From: Aquatica leii
Taxonomy: Eukaryota; Arthropoda; Insecta; Coleoptera; Lampyridae
Length of the DNA: 64,000 nucleotides
Assembly: GCA_035610365.1 (NCBI GenBank)
Contig: CM069432.1
Coordinates: 77,256,520 to 77,320,519, forward strand
Direction of reading: 5' to 3'
The notes under the pieces are model-generated. The model worked only from the letters and a program-made list of their open reading frames with translations, was not told where the DNA came from and searched no databases. Shown here one piece after another: positions 10,589-22,687 of this stretch. The translations under genes were made by a program, and so were the position numbers. Position 1 is the first letter of the stretch; each line of letters opens with the position of its first letter.

Positions 10589-12000
10589 TAGTTTCAATTT
10601 TAACAAAAACAGCATGTGTTATATTAACTATATTATTGTTGACATAAGTAATATTCTATTGTTTTTTTTTATGTACACTCTAGTTCTACAATGCTATTTA
10701 ACTATTTCGATATCGTTTTACAAATATAACAACGTTCGTTACGGCATTTTTGACTTTGCGGTCGACCATCGTAAAAACCAACTGATATTTAACCCCTACG
10801 TTTCTGTCATTGACGACAATATGAAACAGAACAAAATATTGTTTTTTTACGCAAATATTGTCAGAAACTGCAGTCTGAGCGGTTTACAAAAAACGCGTCG
10901 AGATCGCTTGCGTTCTTGTCACCAAACTTTTGTTTATACATTTGACCGCTAGATCCAACACAGCCTCATTCACAAACTAAGGGGCAATTGTCAAGGAAGT
11001 CGTTACCTATCGCGTTAATTGTGTTTTTTGTCATCAATGAACTTCACAGAAATATGGTTCAACAGTGCTTGTAGTTGCACTTCCGCAGTCGTCTCAGATA
11101 TAGTTATACTCGATTTCAGCGGATAACAACGCTGTTTCGTTTCCAATACTTTGACGTAGGACAGATGCACGAGAGTTGTTATTTGTCACATCCCGTATCA
11201 TGAGGTATGTCGCTTTCGTCATTTTACCTAAAATTAATAAATAAATTAAATGATTAACATCAGGCTTGGCCTGTTTGAAATCATTCAGTAGTAAAACCAA
11301 GTTGGGGTATTGACCTCGAGCGCCGAGAATGACGCAGATTTGGGACACATGTCGGGGAAAACCCGGTCTTAGACAAAAACTGTGTCATCTAGTGTCATCT
11401 ACACACGATTTCTCGGAACTAAAGTCCGAACGAGCAGTTTTTCCCTTAATGTTCAGGTTTTGCAGCGAGTTGATCCACTGTGTGTCTTGACAACAAACTC
11501 GGTAAACAATGGAATAAAGATTAATTGTGCAAAAAACATTATAAACAAATACAAAACAAGATAACTTATTGTATTCTACATATATAAAGTGACGGACAGT
11601 TATGGAATAGAATTTTTTTTGTTATAGAAAGGTGTCTGCTAAAGAAAAGGTTGATATTAATTGCGTAAACTGTTTTTATAGTTTGAATAAAGATAATTTA
11701 TTACATATTAGGGCCTAACCAGAATCACACATGTGGGACGGGCCAGTGTTATTTAAAATTTTTCGTGGAATTCGTGCAACTTGTAAAAGAAAACGTGTAA
11801 TTCATATTTTCTATAAAAATTGTAAACATTATTTATGATAAGCTAATTTATAAATTTCTAATATAAATAAGTACTGCGTAAAAGCGGGTTTTATTATTGA
11901 TAATGCTTGTGTGCATAATACATAGGCACATTGCATCTTAGAAACATGAAATTGATGATCAAACTAACAGTTCATGTTAAATAAAATAAAATCAGTTCCG
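10589..12000. other. Unassigned stretch with two undiagnosed open frames
   Basis: A plus-strand frame at 10569-10952 and a minus-strand frame at 11094-11348 are open for 127 and 84 codons. The minus one has an acceptor-like run (TTTTAG at about 11227) just before a codon series starting GKMTKATYLMIRD, so it could be an exon. Neither resembles a family I know. The rest is AT-rich. Confidence 0.3.
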
Positions 12001-12111
12001 TCAATGTAACTAATAATTTGAAATTAAAATGATGTGCAGCGAAACCTGTAACATTAGCTTTACAACTATACCTTTGATGCTTGCGGTTTTTGCACACAAA
12101 TTATTTTTAAA

Positions 12112-13136
12112 TTGAGTAAAATGGCGGAAAGTGAAGAAGGCGCATCATTTGCTAAGTGTTGTGTTTGTTCTAAATCCGCGGTTACAAAAAAAGTTAAATG
12201 TGCAAATTGTGAAAAATATTACCACACAAGCTGTGCTAATAAGAAAAATTACATAAAGGTGGACGATAACACAGTGATTTGCTGTGAAAGGTCACTAAAT
12301 GAAATTCTAAATGGCGATAAAGACCGTGCATTCTGCGATATAGAAACTGACAACGTATTAAAAATAAATGCGTTGTTGATTAATTTGCTAACCAGCAAAG
12401 AACAAATTATAAAACTGCAAACTGAATTGTTACAATCAAAAGACAATCACATAAAGGATTTAAACAAAAAAATTAATTCCCTTGAAGACCGCAAAACCAA
12501 TGCAACTCTATCACCTTACGTTGAAACTCATAAAGTAAACGCAAATAAACAGCAAAAAGTACCTAAACTATAGTAAGCAAGCTTCAATCACAACCAAAGA
12601 AAGAGCAGGTAAACACTAATGCTAGAAACGCTCAAATTCAAGAACAAGTGGTTATCTCGCCCACACCTGAGGAAATTGATAGCAAAAATTGTTTACAAAC
12701 AATTATAAATCTAAATAGCGACATTAATACAAATTCAGTTCATAAATCTAACAAAGATGACGATGATTTCAAATTGGTCACCTACCAAAAACCTCAAAAG
12801 AAATTGGTCAACACATATAAAACAAAACCCATTATCGGTACGAATTCTAGCAATACATTTAGTATTACGGTAGCACCAAAGAAAGCATGGGCTTTTATTG
12901 GAAGAACTTCACCTTCCGTCACAGAAATAAATATGCTCGACCATCTCAAGCCGATCACAAATGATGAGGAGGTTGAATGCTTTAAATTACAAAGTAAAGG
13001 ACAAAACTTGTGTTTTCGAGTCGCAGCCAATATTAAACACGCCGATACTCTACTGGATCCCAATAATTGGCCGGAACACGTCAGAGTGAGCCGCTACAAT
13101 TTTCGATTCCCTCAACATAAGGGATGTAACGATTAA
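12112..13136 (+). pseudogene. LINE ORF1: PHD-type zinc finger, coiled coil and RNA-binding-like C-terminus (frameshifted)
   Basis: The first segment (12112-12573) has a Cys/His cluster (CCVC, CANC, YHTSC, CCE) arranged like a PHD finger in its first 60 residues. A heptad-rich stretch (KEQIIKLQTELLQSKDN) follows, consistent with trimer or dimer formation. A stop at 12571 and a frame change lead into 12648-13136, which has KKAWAFIGRTSPSVT and DPNNWPEHVRVS, typical of the C-terminal nucleic-acid-binding part of CR1/L2-like ORF1 proteins. ORF1 proteins package the LINE transcript. ORF2 begins in an overlapping frame at about 13090. Confidence 0.7.
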
Positions 13137-15950
13137 ACCAGTTCGTAAACCTAGAAAATCACATGCTTTTCCTTCAAATCTAAGCATATTTCATATTAAT
13201 ATACAAAGCATTCGCAATAAATTATTGGAACTAGAATCATTTTTAAGCTATAATTCCACAAAATTCAACATAGTCTGCATCAGCGAACACTGGCTAATTG
13301 GAGAAGAGATGGATACTTTTTCGTGTGGGGAATGGTTCATCGCATCGTCATTCACCAGAACATACAGTCGGCATGGAGGCGTACTAATAATGATGAAGAA
13401 CAGTGAAGAATTTACTGCGATAGCAGGAATAAAAGAAATCTCCATAGAAAATCATATCGAAGTATGTGCGGTTAATTATACTAAGTTCAACTGCAATGTA
13501 GTTTGTGTGTATAGACCACCTCTGGGCGACATCCAGGTATTTATGAATACACTAGATACTATATTAAATAAGTTTAAAGGTAAAAAATGTGTAATCTTAG
13601 GAGACTTTAATGTAAGATTTTGTTCCAATGATACAAATGCCACTAAATTATGTGATCATTTTATGACATTTGGATATGTACAAACCATATTCAAAGAAAC
13701 TAGATTTAAAAACTGTATAGACAACATATTCACCAATCTGAACTCAGATGATTTTATCACATCTACTGTAAATTGCGGCATATCAGATCATTATAGTCAA
13801 AAGATCAGCGCCAAATTACCTGGCAGATGTACCGAAAAACAACATACGAAACTCGTTCGTTCAATCACGTTACGCGGCGAATGTGCGATGCACAACAATC
13901 TAAGTAGTTTAAGCTGGAAGTTCATAGACAATCCGTTCTAAAACGTTAATAGTAAGTTTAAACTCTTTCACGATCATTTCATAGATTTATTTAATACATC
14001 TTTTCCTTACACCAAATTTTCAACAAAACACCGTGATGGGGGAATAAAATGGTACAATGATAAACTCAAAAACATGCGGGACAAATTAAACTTGCTAAAT
14101 GATATGTACTCAAAATCCCCAACTCACGAACTGTATGCTACACAAAATTAATACAAATACGCGTATAGGAACGAATTAAAACGTGCAAAGAGAGAAGAAA
14201 CAGACAGATTGATATACAACTCAAATAACGTAAGCAAATCTCTATGGGATATTGTAAACAAAAGATGCAACCGCAAACAGAAAAAAATGTTCATTAACAG
14301 CACCTTATCAGCAGACGACTTTAACAATTACTTTGTTAACGTTGGACATAATATCGTCAAAAACTTCCCTAAGCTAAACGGTGAAGGTATAATGCATGAC
14401 CAGCCTACTTGTTTGGTTAATACCAATTTCAAATTTAACACAGTCACTTTCATACAAATCCGAGATATCTCAGTATCTATAAAATCCAGTAAATTCAAAG
14501 ATATATTTGGTCTCTGCCCATATATCATAAAAGCAAACATTTCAAAGCTTATTTACCCTCTAACCAAACTAATTAATCTCTGTATAAATGAATCTGTTTT
14601 TCCTGACCCACTAAAAATTGCTTCAGTATTACCAATATACAAAAAAAGGGATGTACATGACCTATTCAACTACAGACCCATCTCTATTTTACCCAGTTTC
14701 TCTAAAGTTTTTGAGAAAGCTTTAGCAATACAAATCATAAATCACTTTGAATCAAATCATCTATTTAATGAAAAACAATACGGATTTCGCAAAAATAGAA
14801 GCACCACTGACGCAATTATTGATTTTGCTATGAATTTAATAGATGGCTTTGAAAACAAAGAATATTCATTATCTATGTTTTTAGACCTCTCAAAGGCTTT
14901 TGATTTGGTATGCCATAAAACACTATTACATAAATTAGCAAACTATAAATTCGACCAAGCTAGCGTTAAATTAATAGCATCTTATCTAGAAAACAGACAT
15001 CAAATAGTAAACTTCAATGGAACTTCAAAAGTACTTCCTATCAACATTGGATTGCCACAAGGAAGCATACTAGGCCCATTGTTGTTTATAATATTTGTAA
15101 ATTCATTTTCCAGCTGTATAGAGAGTACAGAAGGTGAGACACATATTGTACAATTTGCGGATGATACTACCCTCACCATAACGGATAAACACATAGAAAA
15201 TGTTCCAGACAAATGTATCGTGGCACAGTCAAAGGCCCTTGAATGGTTCTCATATAATAAACTACTCTTAAATACTGCGAAAACTAAGGAAATGTTGTTT
15301 ACACTGAGACACAGTAACTTAAACACCCAGAATGAATCTGTATGTTTTCTAGGAGTGCACCTCGATAGTAAACTAAACTGGCTTCATCACACCGATTTTA
15401 TATCAAAGAAACTAAGTAAAAACATTTTCGCACTCAGAAATTTACAATCGAGTGTGTCCCCAAAAGTTCTACGAACATCGTATTTTGCCACTCGATAATG
15501 TCCTACGCAATTCTAGCGTGGGGTCACTCTACAGGTTGCCACCGAATATTTAGATTACAAAGACGAGCAATTAGAATAATAGCAACTGCAGCTACAGAAG
15601 TGAATGTAAACAATACTTCATACAATATGAAATATTAACGCTACCGTGCATATAATTATATTTCAGAATGCTTACTATTTTTCAAAAAACACATTAGTAA
15701 CTTCTCGGAACAGTGTAGTATACATAAGCATCAAACTAGAACTTGTAATCATCTCCGACCAGAATTTCAAAGAATAAAAAAAACTCAAACTGGGCCAAAC
15801 TACTGGTCTATAAAATTCTACAATGAATTACCACTTAAAACTAAACAATTAGAATTAAGCCAATTTAAAACGACAGTAAAAAAATATTTAATAAATAAGG
15901 GATTCTATAGCTTTAATGAGTACCTTAGCTGTAAACATATAATTTTATAA
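13090..15950 (+). pseudogene. LINE ORF2: APE endonuclease and reverse transcriptase (broken)
   Basis: The endonuclease runs from about 13180: FHINIQSIRNK, CISEHWL with the catalytic Glu, VVCVYRPP, ILGDFNV and GISDHY with the terminal Asp-His. The reverse transcriptase at 14209-15498 shows NYRPISILP, QYGFRKNRST, FLDLSKAFD (first Asp), GLPQGSILGPLLF and QFADDTTL (Asp pair). The C-terminal part continues in a shifted frame after 15485 (MSYAILAWGHS) and closes near 15950 with YWSIKFYNELP and KYLINKGFYSF. In-frame TAA codons at 13939 and 14149 and the frameshift near 15485 inactivate it. ORF1 upstream and an (ATT)n tail downstream make this a nearly full-length copy of a CR1/L2-like LINE. The clade is inferred, not tested. 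Confidence 0.85.
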
Positions 15951-16008
15951 GTACCTACTTAGACTGACGAGTGTAAATACTTTGTATATTAGCACGAAAA
16001 TATATATC

Positions 16009-16029
16009 ATTATTATTATTATTATTATT
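16009..16029 (+). repeat. (ATT)7 tail of the LINE at 12-16 kb
   Basis: Seven ATT units directly follow the LINE 3' untranslated region and directly precede the 3' end of the oppositely oriented R4/Dong-like element. Confidence 0.9.
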
Positions 16030-17582
16030 GTTCTTCTAGTTTCTCACCGTAGTGGTGTTTGTAAGCCATGCGACGGACCGGGGCCAAGTCACATGTCTAT
16101 CTATTGCATGAACTTTCTGACTATTGTTGTTGTTTTTAGAATTACTGCTTTTTGTATGTTGGTATGGATGTATAGTGGGAGATCTATTGTTTTTAAGTGT
16201 TGCTTGAATGATTTTGTTGTTATACCTGTCACAGACATTATAATTGGTACTATTGTTATTTTTTCTTGTTTCCATACTTCTTTAATTTCTGTTGCAAGAG
16301 GTGTGTCTTCTTCGATCTTTTCGGTTTCTTTTTGGACTATGTTGCTGTCGTTGGGTATGGCAATATCTATAATGTATGTATGCTTTTGTGTTTTATTTAA
16401 TAGTGTGATATCAGGTCTATTGCATATTATCGTTTTATCTGTGTGTAATGTTCTATCCCAGTATAGTTTACAGTTTTCGTTTTCTAGTATAGTTTCGGGT
16501 GTGTATTTGTAATATGGTGTTTGTGTTTGTATTAAGCCGTATTTAAGTGCAAGTTCTTGATGGATGATTTTTGCTGCTGTGTTGTGTCTATCGGTGTAGT
16601 CTGTTCCTGCTAGTAGTTTGCAACCTCCTGTAATGTGTTCTATTGTTTCTGGGTATTGGTGGCATTTTCGGCATGTGTCTGTTTCAATTTTTCTTTTAAT
16701 ATGTACTTTCTGTAGTTTTTGTGGCTATTACTTTATCTTGGATGGCTAGGACGAATCCTTCTGTTTCTGGAAAAAGTTGACCTGAGTGCAGCCATTTGTA
16801 TGACAGTTGTGTGTCTATGTGCGGGTTTTGCATTATGTTATAATGGTTGCCGTGTAATGCTTTTCTTGCCCAAAGGTCTTTTTGTGTTGTATTGTGTTTG
16901 TTTCGGTGTTTTCCTGAATGTCGTTTTGATGTAGGTTGAGTGGGGTGTATCCTTTGTCTGCTTTTGTGATTGCTTGATGTAGCGAGGTGTTTTTGTTTAT
17001 GAAATATTTTTTTAAGTTTTGTATTTGTGTGTTGTGTAATGTTTGTATATCTACGAGTCCTCTTCCCCCTTCTTTCCTGGTTATTGTAATTCTTTCAATG
17101 CATGAGTTTGGATGCAGTTTGCGATGTTCTGTTAATTTTGTTCTGTTAACTCGGTTTAACTCTGTTAGATCCGTGTCTGACCATTTGATGATGCCAAATG
17201 AGTATGTCAAGAGTGGAATCGCGTATGTGTTGACTGCCTTAATGATGTTTTTGGCGTTAAGTTTTGATTTAAGCACAAGTGTAAGCCTTTGCTTGTATTT
17301 CTTTAAGTTGTTGTTTAATGTGCGAGTGATTTAAGCTGGTGTTTTGTTCAAAACCGAGATATTTGTATGTCTCCTGTGGTTCTAGATTTTCAAATGCTTC
17401 ATTGTTTTGTGTTTCTGTAACGTTCTGTTGTTTGTATTTTCCTTTTTCTATGTGCAGCATTTTGCATTTATTGATGCCAAACTCCATGCATGTGTCTTGT
17501 GTGAATTCTTTTGTTATTTGTAGTAGTGATTGCATTTGTGTTTTGTTTGAGGCGAATATCTTTATATCGTCCATATATAATT
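16030..17582 (-). pseudogene. R4/Dong-like LINE with restriction-like endonuclease, 5' truncated
   Basis: The minus strand starts in the middle of the reverse transcriptase with MDDIKIFAS, the active-site Asp pair, at 17574, then DTCMEFGINKCKML and YKYLGFEQ. A frameshift near 17275 leads into AVNTYAIPLLTYSFGIIKW and HPNSCIERITITRKEGGRGL. After another frame change near 16720 a zinc motif CRKCHQYPETIEHITGGC is followed by WDRTLHTDKT, NRPDITLLN and YIIDIAIPND, the RPD...D core of the PD-(D/E)XK restriction-like endonuclease. The end has VPIIMSVTGIT. This domain order (RT, CCHC, endonuclease at the C-terminus) defines the R2/R4/NeSL group. Dong in Bombyx inserts into TAA repeats, and this copy is bounded on both sides by (ATT)n. 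Confidence 0.8.
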
Positions 17583-17583
17583 A

Positions 17584-17584
<1 letters not shown>

Positions 17585-17654
<70 letters not shown>
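17585..17654 (+). repeat. (ATT)23 microsatellite
   Basis: About 70 bases of uninterrupted ATT at the 5'-truncated end of the R4/Dong-like LINE. Poly-Asn, poly-Ile or poly-Leu translations across it are artefacts. Confidence 0.95.
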
Positions 17655-17655
<1 letters not shown>

Positions 17656-18820
17656 ATATTACTGCAAAGCATAAATCTAAACATGGATACATACAATTTA
17701 AATAAACAGTTTTATATTGGCATGTGTTAAAGTTAATTCATTGAAAGGTCGATCCTAACAATGTTGTATGTAATAAAACTGATGAATATCAGAAATCAAA
17801 AAACAAAACTTTTTGACAAAACTCCGACGATTATACAATAATATTGCAGTAAATGTGCATCGTATTAAAAAAGCAATACCAGTACAATGTTAGTATATAA
17901 GATTTTTATACCACAAGCATCTTTTTCTATGTATACAGGGTGTTTCTGAAACACGACTACAAACTCAAGGAGTAGTTTCCTTGTGGCGTTAAATAAAAAT
18001 TTTTCCTTTAAAATCTAAAGTGACCCAATTTTGATATATTTGCAATTAAAGTTTTCACGCCGGTATTGACTATCTAAACAAATAGAAATTGTTTGTTGAT
18101 TGTAACTATAGGGTAAATGATGGGCGTAAATGCTGTAAAATCCGGGAAACGTATTGATGTATTGTGTTAATTATTGTTTTCTTTAATTTTCCATCATCTG
18201 TAAAATCAATTGTTAAAATAATTAACGCAAATAGTAATGTTTATTTCTTAGCATCATTACTGACATGGCTTAACAAGATGTACTTTGTGTACACGATCAT
18301 AATTATTTTTATCGTTGTAACCAAAACAATACTGCAGATAATTAAATGCAAAATTCAGCTTCTTTAGAACTGAGTTCAACAATCTATTTGTTTCTGTCCT
18401 GATTTCTTAACGGATTGCTATTTCATAATATTTATTTTAAATTTTCTTTATTATGTACAACAGTAATACTGTTTTAATGCACGGTGAGTGTAATTATAAC
18501 CTCCACACCACACGTAGATAGTGGGTTGAGCAGTGTCCTAATAGACAATTAATTTCAATAAACTTTACTTTGGCGTGTGTGCAAGGACTTGGAGGCTTTG
18601 GAGGTGTTCTTCCTATTTACAAAAGCCGTTGTCGAGAAAGACCACCCCATGTATTAGCAACGAAAAAAACAATGAATTTTTCAATAAAATCAATAGTTTA
18701 ATATTTGTTTTTTTTTCAATGTATACAAAGATATTGTAAATTGTAACAGTTCGGACAAGAAGTAGCACTTGAAAATTAGACCGCGTAATTAACCTGTCCC
18801 ATAATACGCTACATCGTGTT
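17655..18820. other. Unassigned stretch with a possible MITE terminus
   Basis: At 17933 the sequence ATACAGGGTGTTTCTGAAAC resembles termini of small mariner-related repeats common in insects. No partner terminus was located with confidence. No coding frame is convincing. Confidence 0.35.
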
Positions 18821-19159
18821 TTAAAGAACAGGCCCGCGCCTAGCACTTTTGGCGCCCTTGTGCAAATTTAAAATAACGCCCCAAATTTGTATTACGTTCA
18901 TATGTGAGTACAGATACGGGTTCAGTTAGGTATGATTATCCACTATTAAAAATTAATTTTAAAAAGTATTTTCATAAATTTAAGCCATAAGCCATACAAG
19001 TATTTTTTTTTATTGAGGTACATAACATAATTCTAAGCTTATAGAAAACAGAAATATATTCTAACAGTATTACAACTCAAAGTTTTTGTATTTTAGTTTC
19101 AAATGTAATATATGGTACAAAAGCACAAGAAATAAAAAAAATATTTCAATTATTAAAAA

Positions 19160-19450
19160 TACTCATTTATATTGGAACATTCGCAAATAACGTCGAATCT
19201 ACGATTCGATAAAGCTAAATTCCAGATAGCGAACGATAAATGCAGAAAGGTTGCGAATGTTCTAGAACGAGATAACATTAATGTATAAGAAGTTTTCGAG
19301 CATGCGGAAGGTCAGTTCTGTAGCAGCAATTACTGAATAAAAAAGTGTTTTTACGGTGAAGATAAATAAACGAAGTTTTAAATAAACAGTGTACATCGAT
19401 GAAAGTGAACGTGATTTTTAAAGTAAACAACTATTTTATATAAATTACCG
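19160..19450 (+). repeat. Possible solo LTR with heat-shock elements
   Basis: A clustered promoter-like layout sits inside the hAT 3' region. GAAcaTTC is at 19175-19182, and a perfect three-unit heat-shock element GAAtgTTCtaGAA at 19255-19267. These are followed by a TATA-like TGTATAAGAAG near 19280 and AATAAA near 19336. Spacing and order fit an LTR U3-R-U5, but termini and target duplication could not be fixed, so the LTR call is tentative. The heat-shock motif itself is directly visible. Confidence 0.4.
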
Positions 19451-19689
19451 TAAGTTTTTATTCTTAGATAGTTTGATTTAATTAGTTCGGTTAGTTTAAA
19501 CGTGTACAGATTTTAGTATAAGTAAAAATAAATTAGTTTTATTAATAAAATTCGTAACAATATATCACAGGACGAAACTGATTGACAAATAAAAACAAAA
19601 CAATATATTATTTTAATAATGCAACATGTCACCTTTTAAAGGTTAATATCCAGATATTAGGTATTGTTATTAATATTTTAGCTAAGTGA

Positions 19690-21260
19690 ATTGAGCTTTG
19701 AATTTTGCAAATTGTTTAATTCAATCTTTGGTGTCTAGCTGGTCCGTTTCTATTAAAATGATAGCAGCATTACTTTTGCCCCGTGATTGATAATTTTTTA
19801 TTATTTTGAGTTTTGAAAAAGATCGTTCTGCGACAGAAACCGGCAATAAAATACGAAGTATTATGCTCGTATTAGGAAAAGAATCCAATAAGTTGTTAAT
19901 TGTTATATAATTTAAAGTTTCTTCTGGAGACTTAATAACTTATTCATTAAAATTTGCAATTGCAATTCTTTAACAAGTTCCACGGCAGTTATGTCTCGTT
20001 CATTGCGAGTTTTGTCGTTTAATAAATTTTCAACTTTTTGGCGTAATTCTAATTGTTTGTTTTCAGAATAACTTTTAAATTTATCAATATTCCATAAATA
20101 CGCGAATTTATTAGAGTAACAAGAAAGTAATTAGAATCTCTCATCTACTGATGTTATGATTACATCTAAAGCATTAAAAAAACAATCAACTTTGAACTTT
20201 AAAGTTTCGTCGTGGATGGGTTTATCGTTACATTCATAATCAAAATGTTTTTTTTATTTTTCGCGGTCCTAGACCTCTTTGTTTTTAGAATTTAGGTTCT
20301 ATGTCTACGTTGGATGCTATTTCTTTAGCTTCAATCAATAGATCATTAAAACCTTTATCGGAGCGATAAGCTTTCAAAAAATTATTCAAATTATTTAATA
20401 ATAATAATTTTACTAACAATGTTAACTTTACTTAAAATATTATACCACAATATAAGAATACAAATGAACCGAAAACTTTGCAATTTTTGGCCAACGATAC
20501 AGCCAATTTTTTTTACGTTAATTTCAGTTTCCTTCGCTTATTTCAAACAGAGCATCATAAACCTCCCCAAGTTGATACCTTAAAGGAGTTATTCCATCTA
20601 TTCTACTAGACCATCGAGTATCCGATAAAGGTTTTTAAGTTAAATTTGTTACATTAGATAAATTAGATTTTAGAATTAACAACCGCTTAGTAGAAGCTAA
20701 AAAAAATACAAACAGTTCTTGAACTAAAGAAAAAAAATTGATGTTCAAAGTATTCGATTTTGCGGCATCATTGACGACTAAATTTAGGGTATGATTGCAA
20801 CAAGGAACAAAGAAAGCTCACGGATATTTTACACATCATCTATAGAACAAAATAATAAAAAATGTTTTTCTATACTAATTCCCGTGCTCTTTAAATTAGC
20901 AAATCTTATACAAACTGAAATTTGTCCTTGGTGACTAGAGTCAGGAGTGCAGTCTAATAATATGGAATAATATTTTGCCTTTTTAGTTAGTTCTAAAATT
21001 TTGAATTTGATATTTTTATCGATCAAGTTGACTACTTCACTTTGTTTTTTTTATCGCCGAGATAGTTTTTGTGAGCTTTTATTTAAGAGCGTTTTGTATG
21101 TTTTGATATAATCGAGTCGAATTTAGAAATCATTTCTATGATTTTAAACAGTTACCATTGTTTTTCTCAAACAACTTATTACTACTTCCACGAAAAGCTA
21201 AATGTTGCTGACCTAAAAAAAATTTTGGTATCCAGACAATTCTTCTTTTTTTCTGACATC
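19690..21260 (-). pseudogene. hAT transposase (ZMYM1-like) pseudogene
   Basis: Read leftward from 21260: HLAFRGSSNKLFEKNNGN, then AKYYSILLDCTPDSSHQGQ (about 20930), the first catalytic Asp region with DCTPD; SDTRWSSRID near 20610; and near 19830 PVSVAERSFSKLKIIK, the C-terminal dimerisation motif with ERSFS. This is the layout of the hAT group that gave rise to zinc-finger MYM-type 1-like genes. Cut-and-paste transposition is the family function. Stops and frameshifts occur throughout, so this copy is inactive. Confidence 0.75.
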
Positions 21261-21723
21261 CTGTATACTGTAAAAAAATTAATACGTAAGTAAACAAATT
21301 GACAAATTATTCCTGAAAAATGGAAATGTTTCGACGTCTCAAACTCAAAAGTATTTTCTCAACATTACTTATTTCAAGTTATTTCAAAATTTATAGATTT
21401 TTATAAATAGTAATATTAGTGGTTATCAATTATTCTGTTTGAATTTTTACTTTAATTGATAATGATGTTTTATCTTTGATTATAATTAAATATAAATGAA
21501 ATCGCGACCGATGCAGCGCTCGAATATATAAAGCTTTGTACATTGCAAGCTCAGACAGGAAAAAAACGTTTGTTTGCTCGTTGGCTCGTTGCAAGCTAAA
21601 TTTCAAGCTCAAACATGAATAAAATCAGATTTGTTTGAGATCACACTATTCATGTTATCATGTTACTTATTACGTATTTGATCGAATAAATGATATTATT
21701 GCGTACTCTTATTTGGAATAATA

Positions 21724-21870
21724 TATTATATATCAAGGTTGAGAAGTGCATCATTATAACCTAAGCGATAGATTATATCGCGAGACGCGAAGCGTCGAAG
21801 GATATAAATCGCGCAGGTTATAATGAACTTCTCAACCGTGTTACACATACAATTTTTTCCACTACTAGAA
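21724..21870 (+). repeat. Dispersed repeat C1, copy 1: nested stem-loop
   Basis: Arms GGTTGAGAAGT...TATATC and GATATA...ACTTCTCAACC (about 37 bases each) enclose GACGC-GAA-GCGTC. The 3' end carries TTTTTTCCACTACTAG (21853-21868). The reverse strand of 36297-36410 holds a diverged copy with the same GCGTCGAA centre and the same CCACTACTAG end. Confidence 0.6.
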
Positions 21871-22039
21871 TTATTAAAACCTTTCTACCTGTTACTAAAT
21901 CAAATTTAAAATTTAAGATAGTAATTTTAAATTAAAAATGAAGTCAGTAATTCTGACAGTTGTCATTAGTTTAATAGAATTAATTTTGACGTAATTCTTA
22001 ATTGTGATTTAAAACACAAAAATAAACAGATAACGTAAG

Positions 22040-22435
22040 TTTTTATTGCTTAAGTTGTTTAAATTGTTTAAACATTATTATTTTAAGCATTGATTATATC
22101 TAAAATATATTTAATTCTATAATATACACATTTAATTAAGCGCGAACTTCAAATAACTTACTTTTTAAAATCAAATTAATTTATTAATTGAACGATTTAA
22201 AAACTTAAATTAGCATTAAATAAAATCTCTTGCTCTTGATACGCAGTTTCGTAAACTTTTTTTCTTTGAAACTGTTGTAGTATTATCAGAAAATGTAAAT
22301 ATGTTCATTATTAACTACTAGTTAACTACTAGTTAATAATGAAATATTATTTACCTGCGCTTAAAAAAGTATAACTTCACGACCTACTATTATACGTAAT
22401 AATGCAAGCGTATACAACTAGTAGTGGAAAAAATA
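22040..22435 (+). repeat. Dispersed repeat C2, copy 1
   Basis: About 390 bases match the reverse complement of 53290-53665 at roughly 80-85% by eye. Landmarks are AAAATATATTTAATTC, ATCAAATTAATTT, GCATTAAAT, TTGATAC or CTGATAC, TCAGAAAATGTAA, TATGTTCATTATTAA and ACTATTATACGTAATAATG. It ends with CTAGTAGTGGAAAAAA (22418-22433), the exact inverted repeat of 21853-21868, so C1 and C2 here may be parts of one 0.6-kb non-autonomous element. Confidence 0.65.
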
Positions 22436-22687
22436 TATTATTTTCAAGAAGTAATTCAGTTCTCAAAGAGTAAAAATAAAAAAATTAAACAAATAAAAAA
22501 CAACGTAATAGCTAGCAATTCCTTAACGTTTTTTTTATCATTATATATTTTGTTTTGACAATGTTGTTTGTTGCTTTATCTTTTTTTTTACTTTTGAGTT
22601 TTATGGCTTTTTGGCGCCTTCGGCGCCTCAGCGTCTTCATGCACCACAACACTCTGCCTTTATGCACGGCGCGGGACTGTTAAGGAA

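Larger units (their letters stand above)
18821..22687 (-). mobile_element. hAT DNA transposon with 8-bp target duplication
   Basis: The element runs from CAGGCCCGCGCC at 18829 to GGCGCGGGACTG ending at 22679, giving inverted termini CAG(G/T)CCCGCGCC. The flanking 8-mers are TTAAAGAA (18821-18828) and TTAAGGAA (22680-22687), a target duplication with one difference, as expected for hAT. Subterminal GGCGCC-rich stretches occur at both ends. Inside lie a dead transposase gene (minus strand), a possible LTR insertion at 19160-19450 and a dispersed repeat at 21724-22440. The total of 3851 bases exceeds the coding need because of these later insertions. Confidence 0.75.

Noticed and set aside
13248..15326. 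Minus-strand frames opposite the 12-16 kb LINE
   Set aside because: They are shadows of the ORF2 endonuclease and reverse transcriptase on the plus strand.
16036..17334. Plus-strand frames across the R4/Dong-like LINE
   Set aside because: The minus strand carries ordered reverse transcriptase and endonuclease motifs; the plus-strand frames have none.
17339..17705. Open frames rich in Ile, Leu or Asn on both strands
   Set aside because: They are translations of the (ATT)n microsatellite and of the antisense strand of the R4/Dong-like LINE.
22611..22640. GGCGCCTTCGGCGCC hairpin as a transcription terminator
   Set aside because: It is the GC-rich subterminal region of the hAT element whose end lies at 22679; bacterial-type terminators are not expected here.
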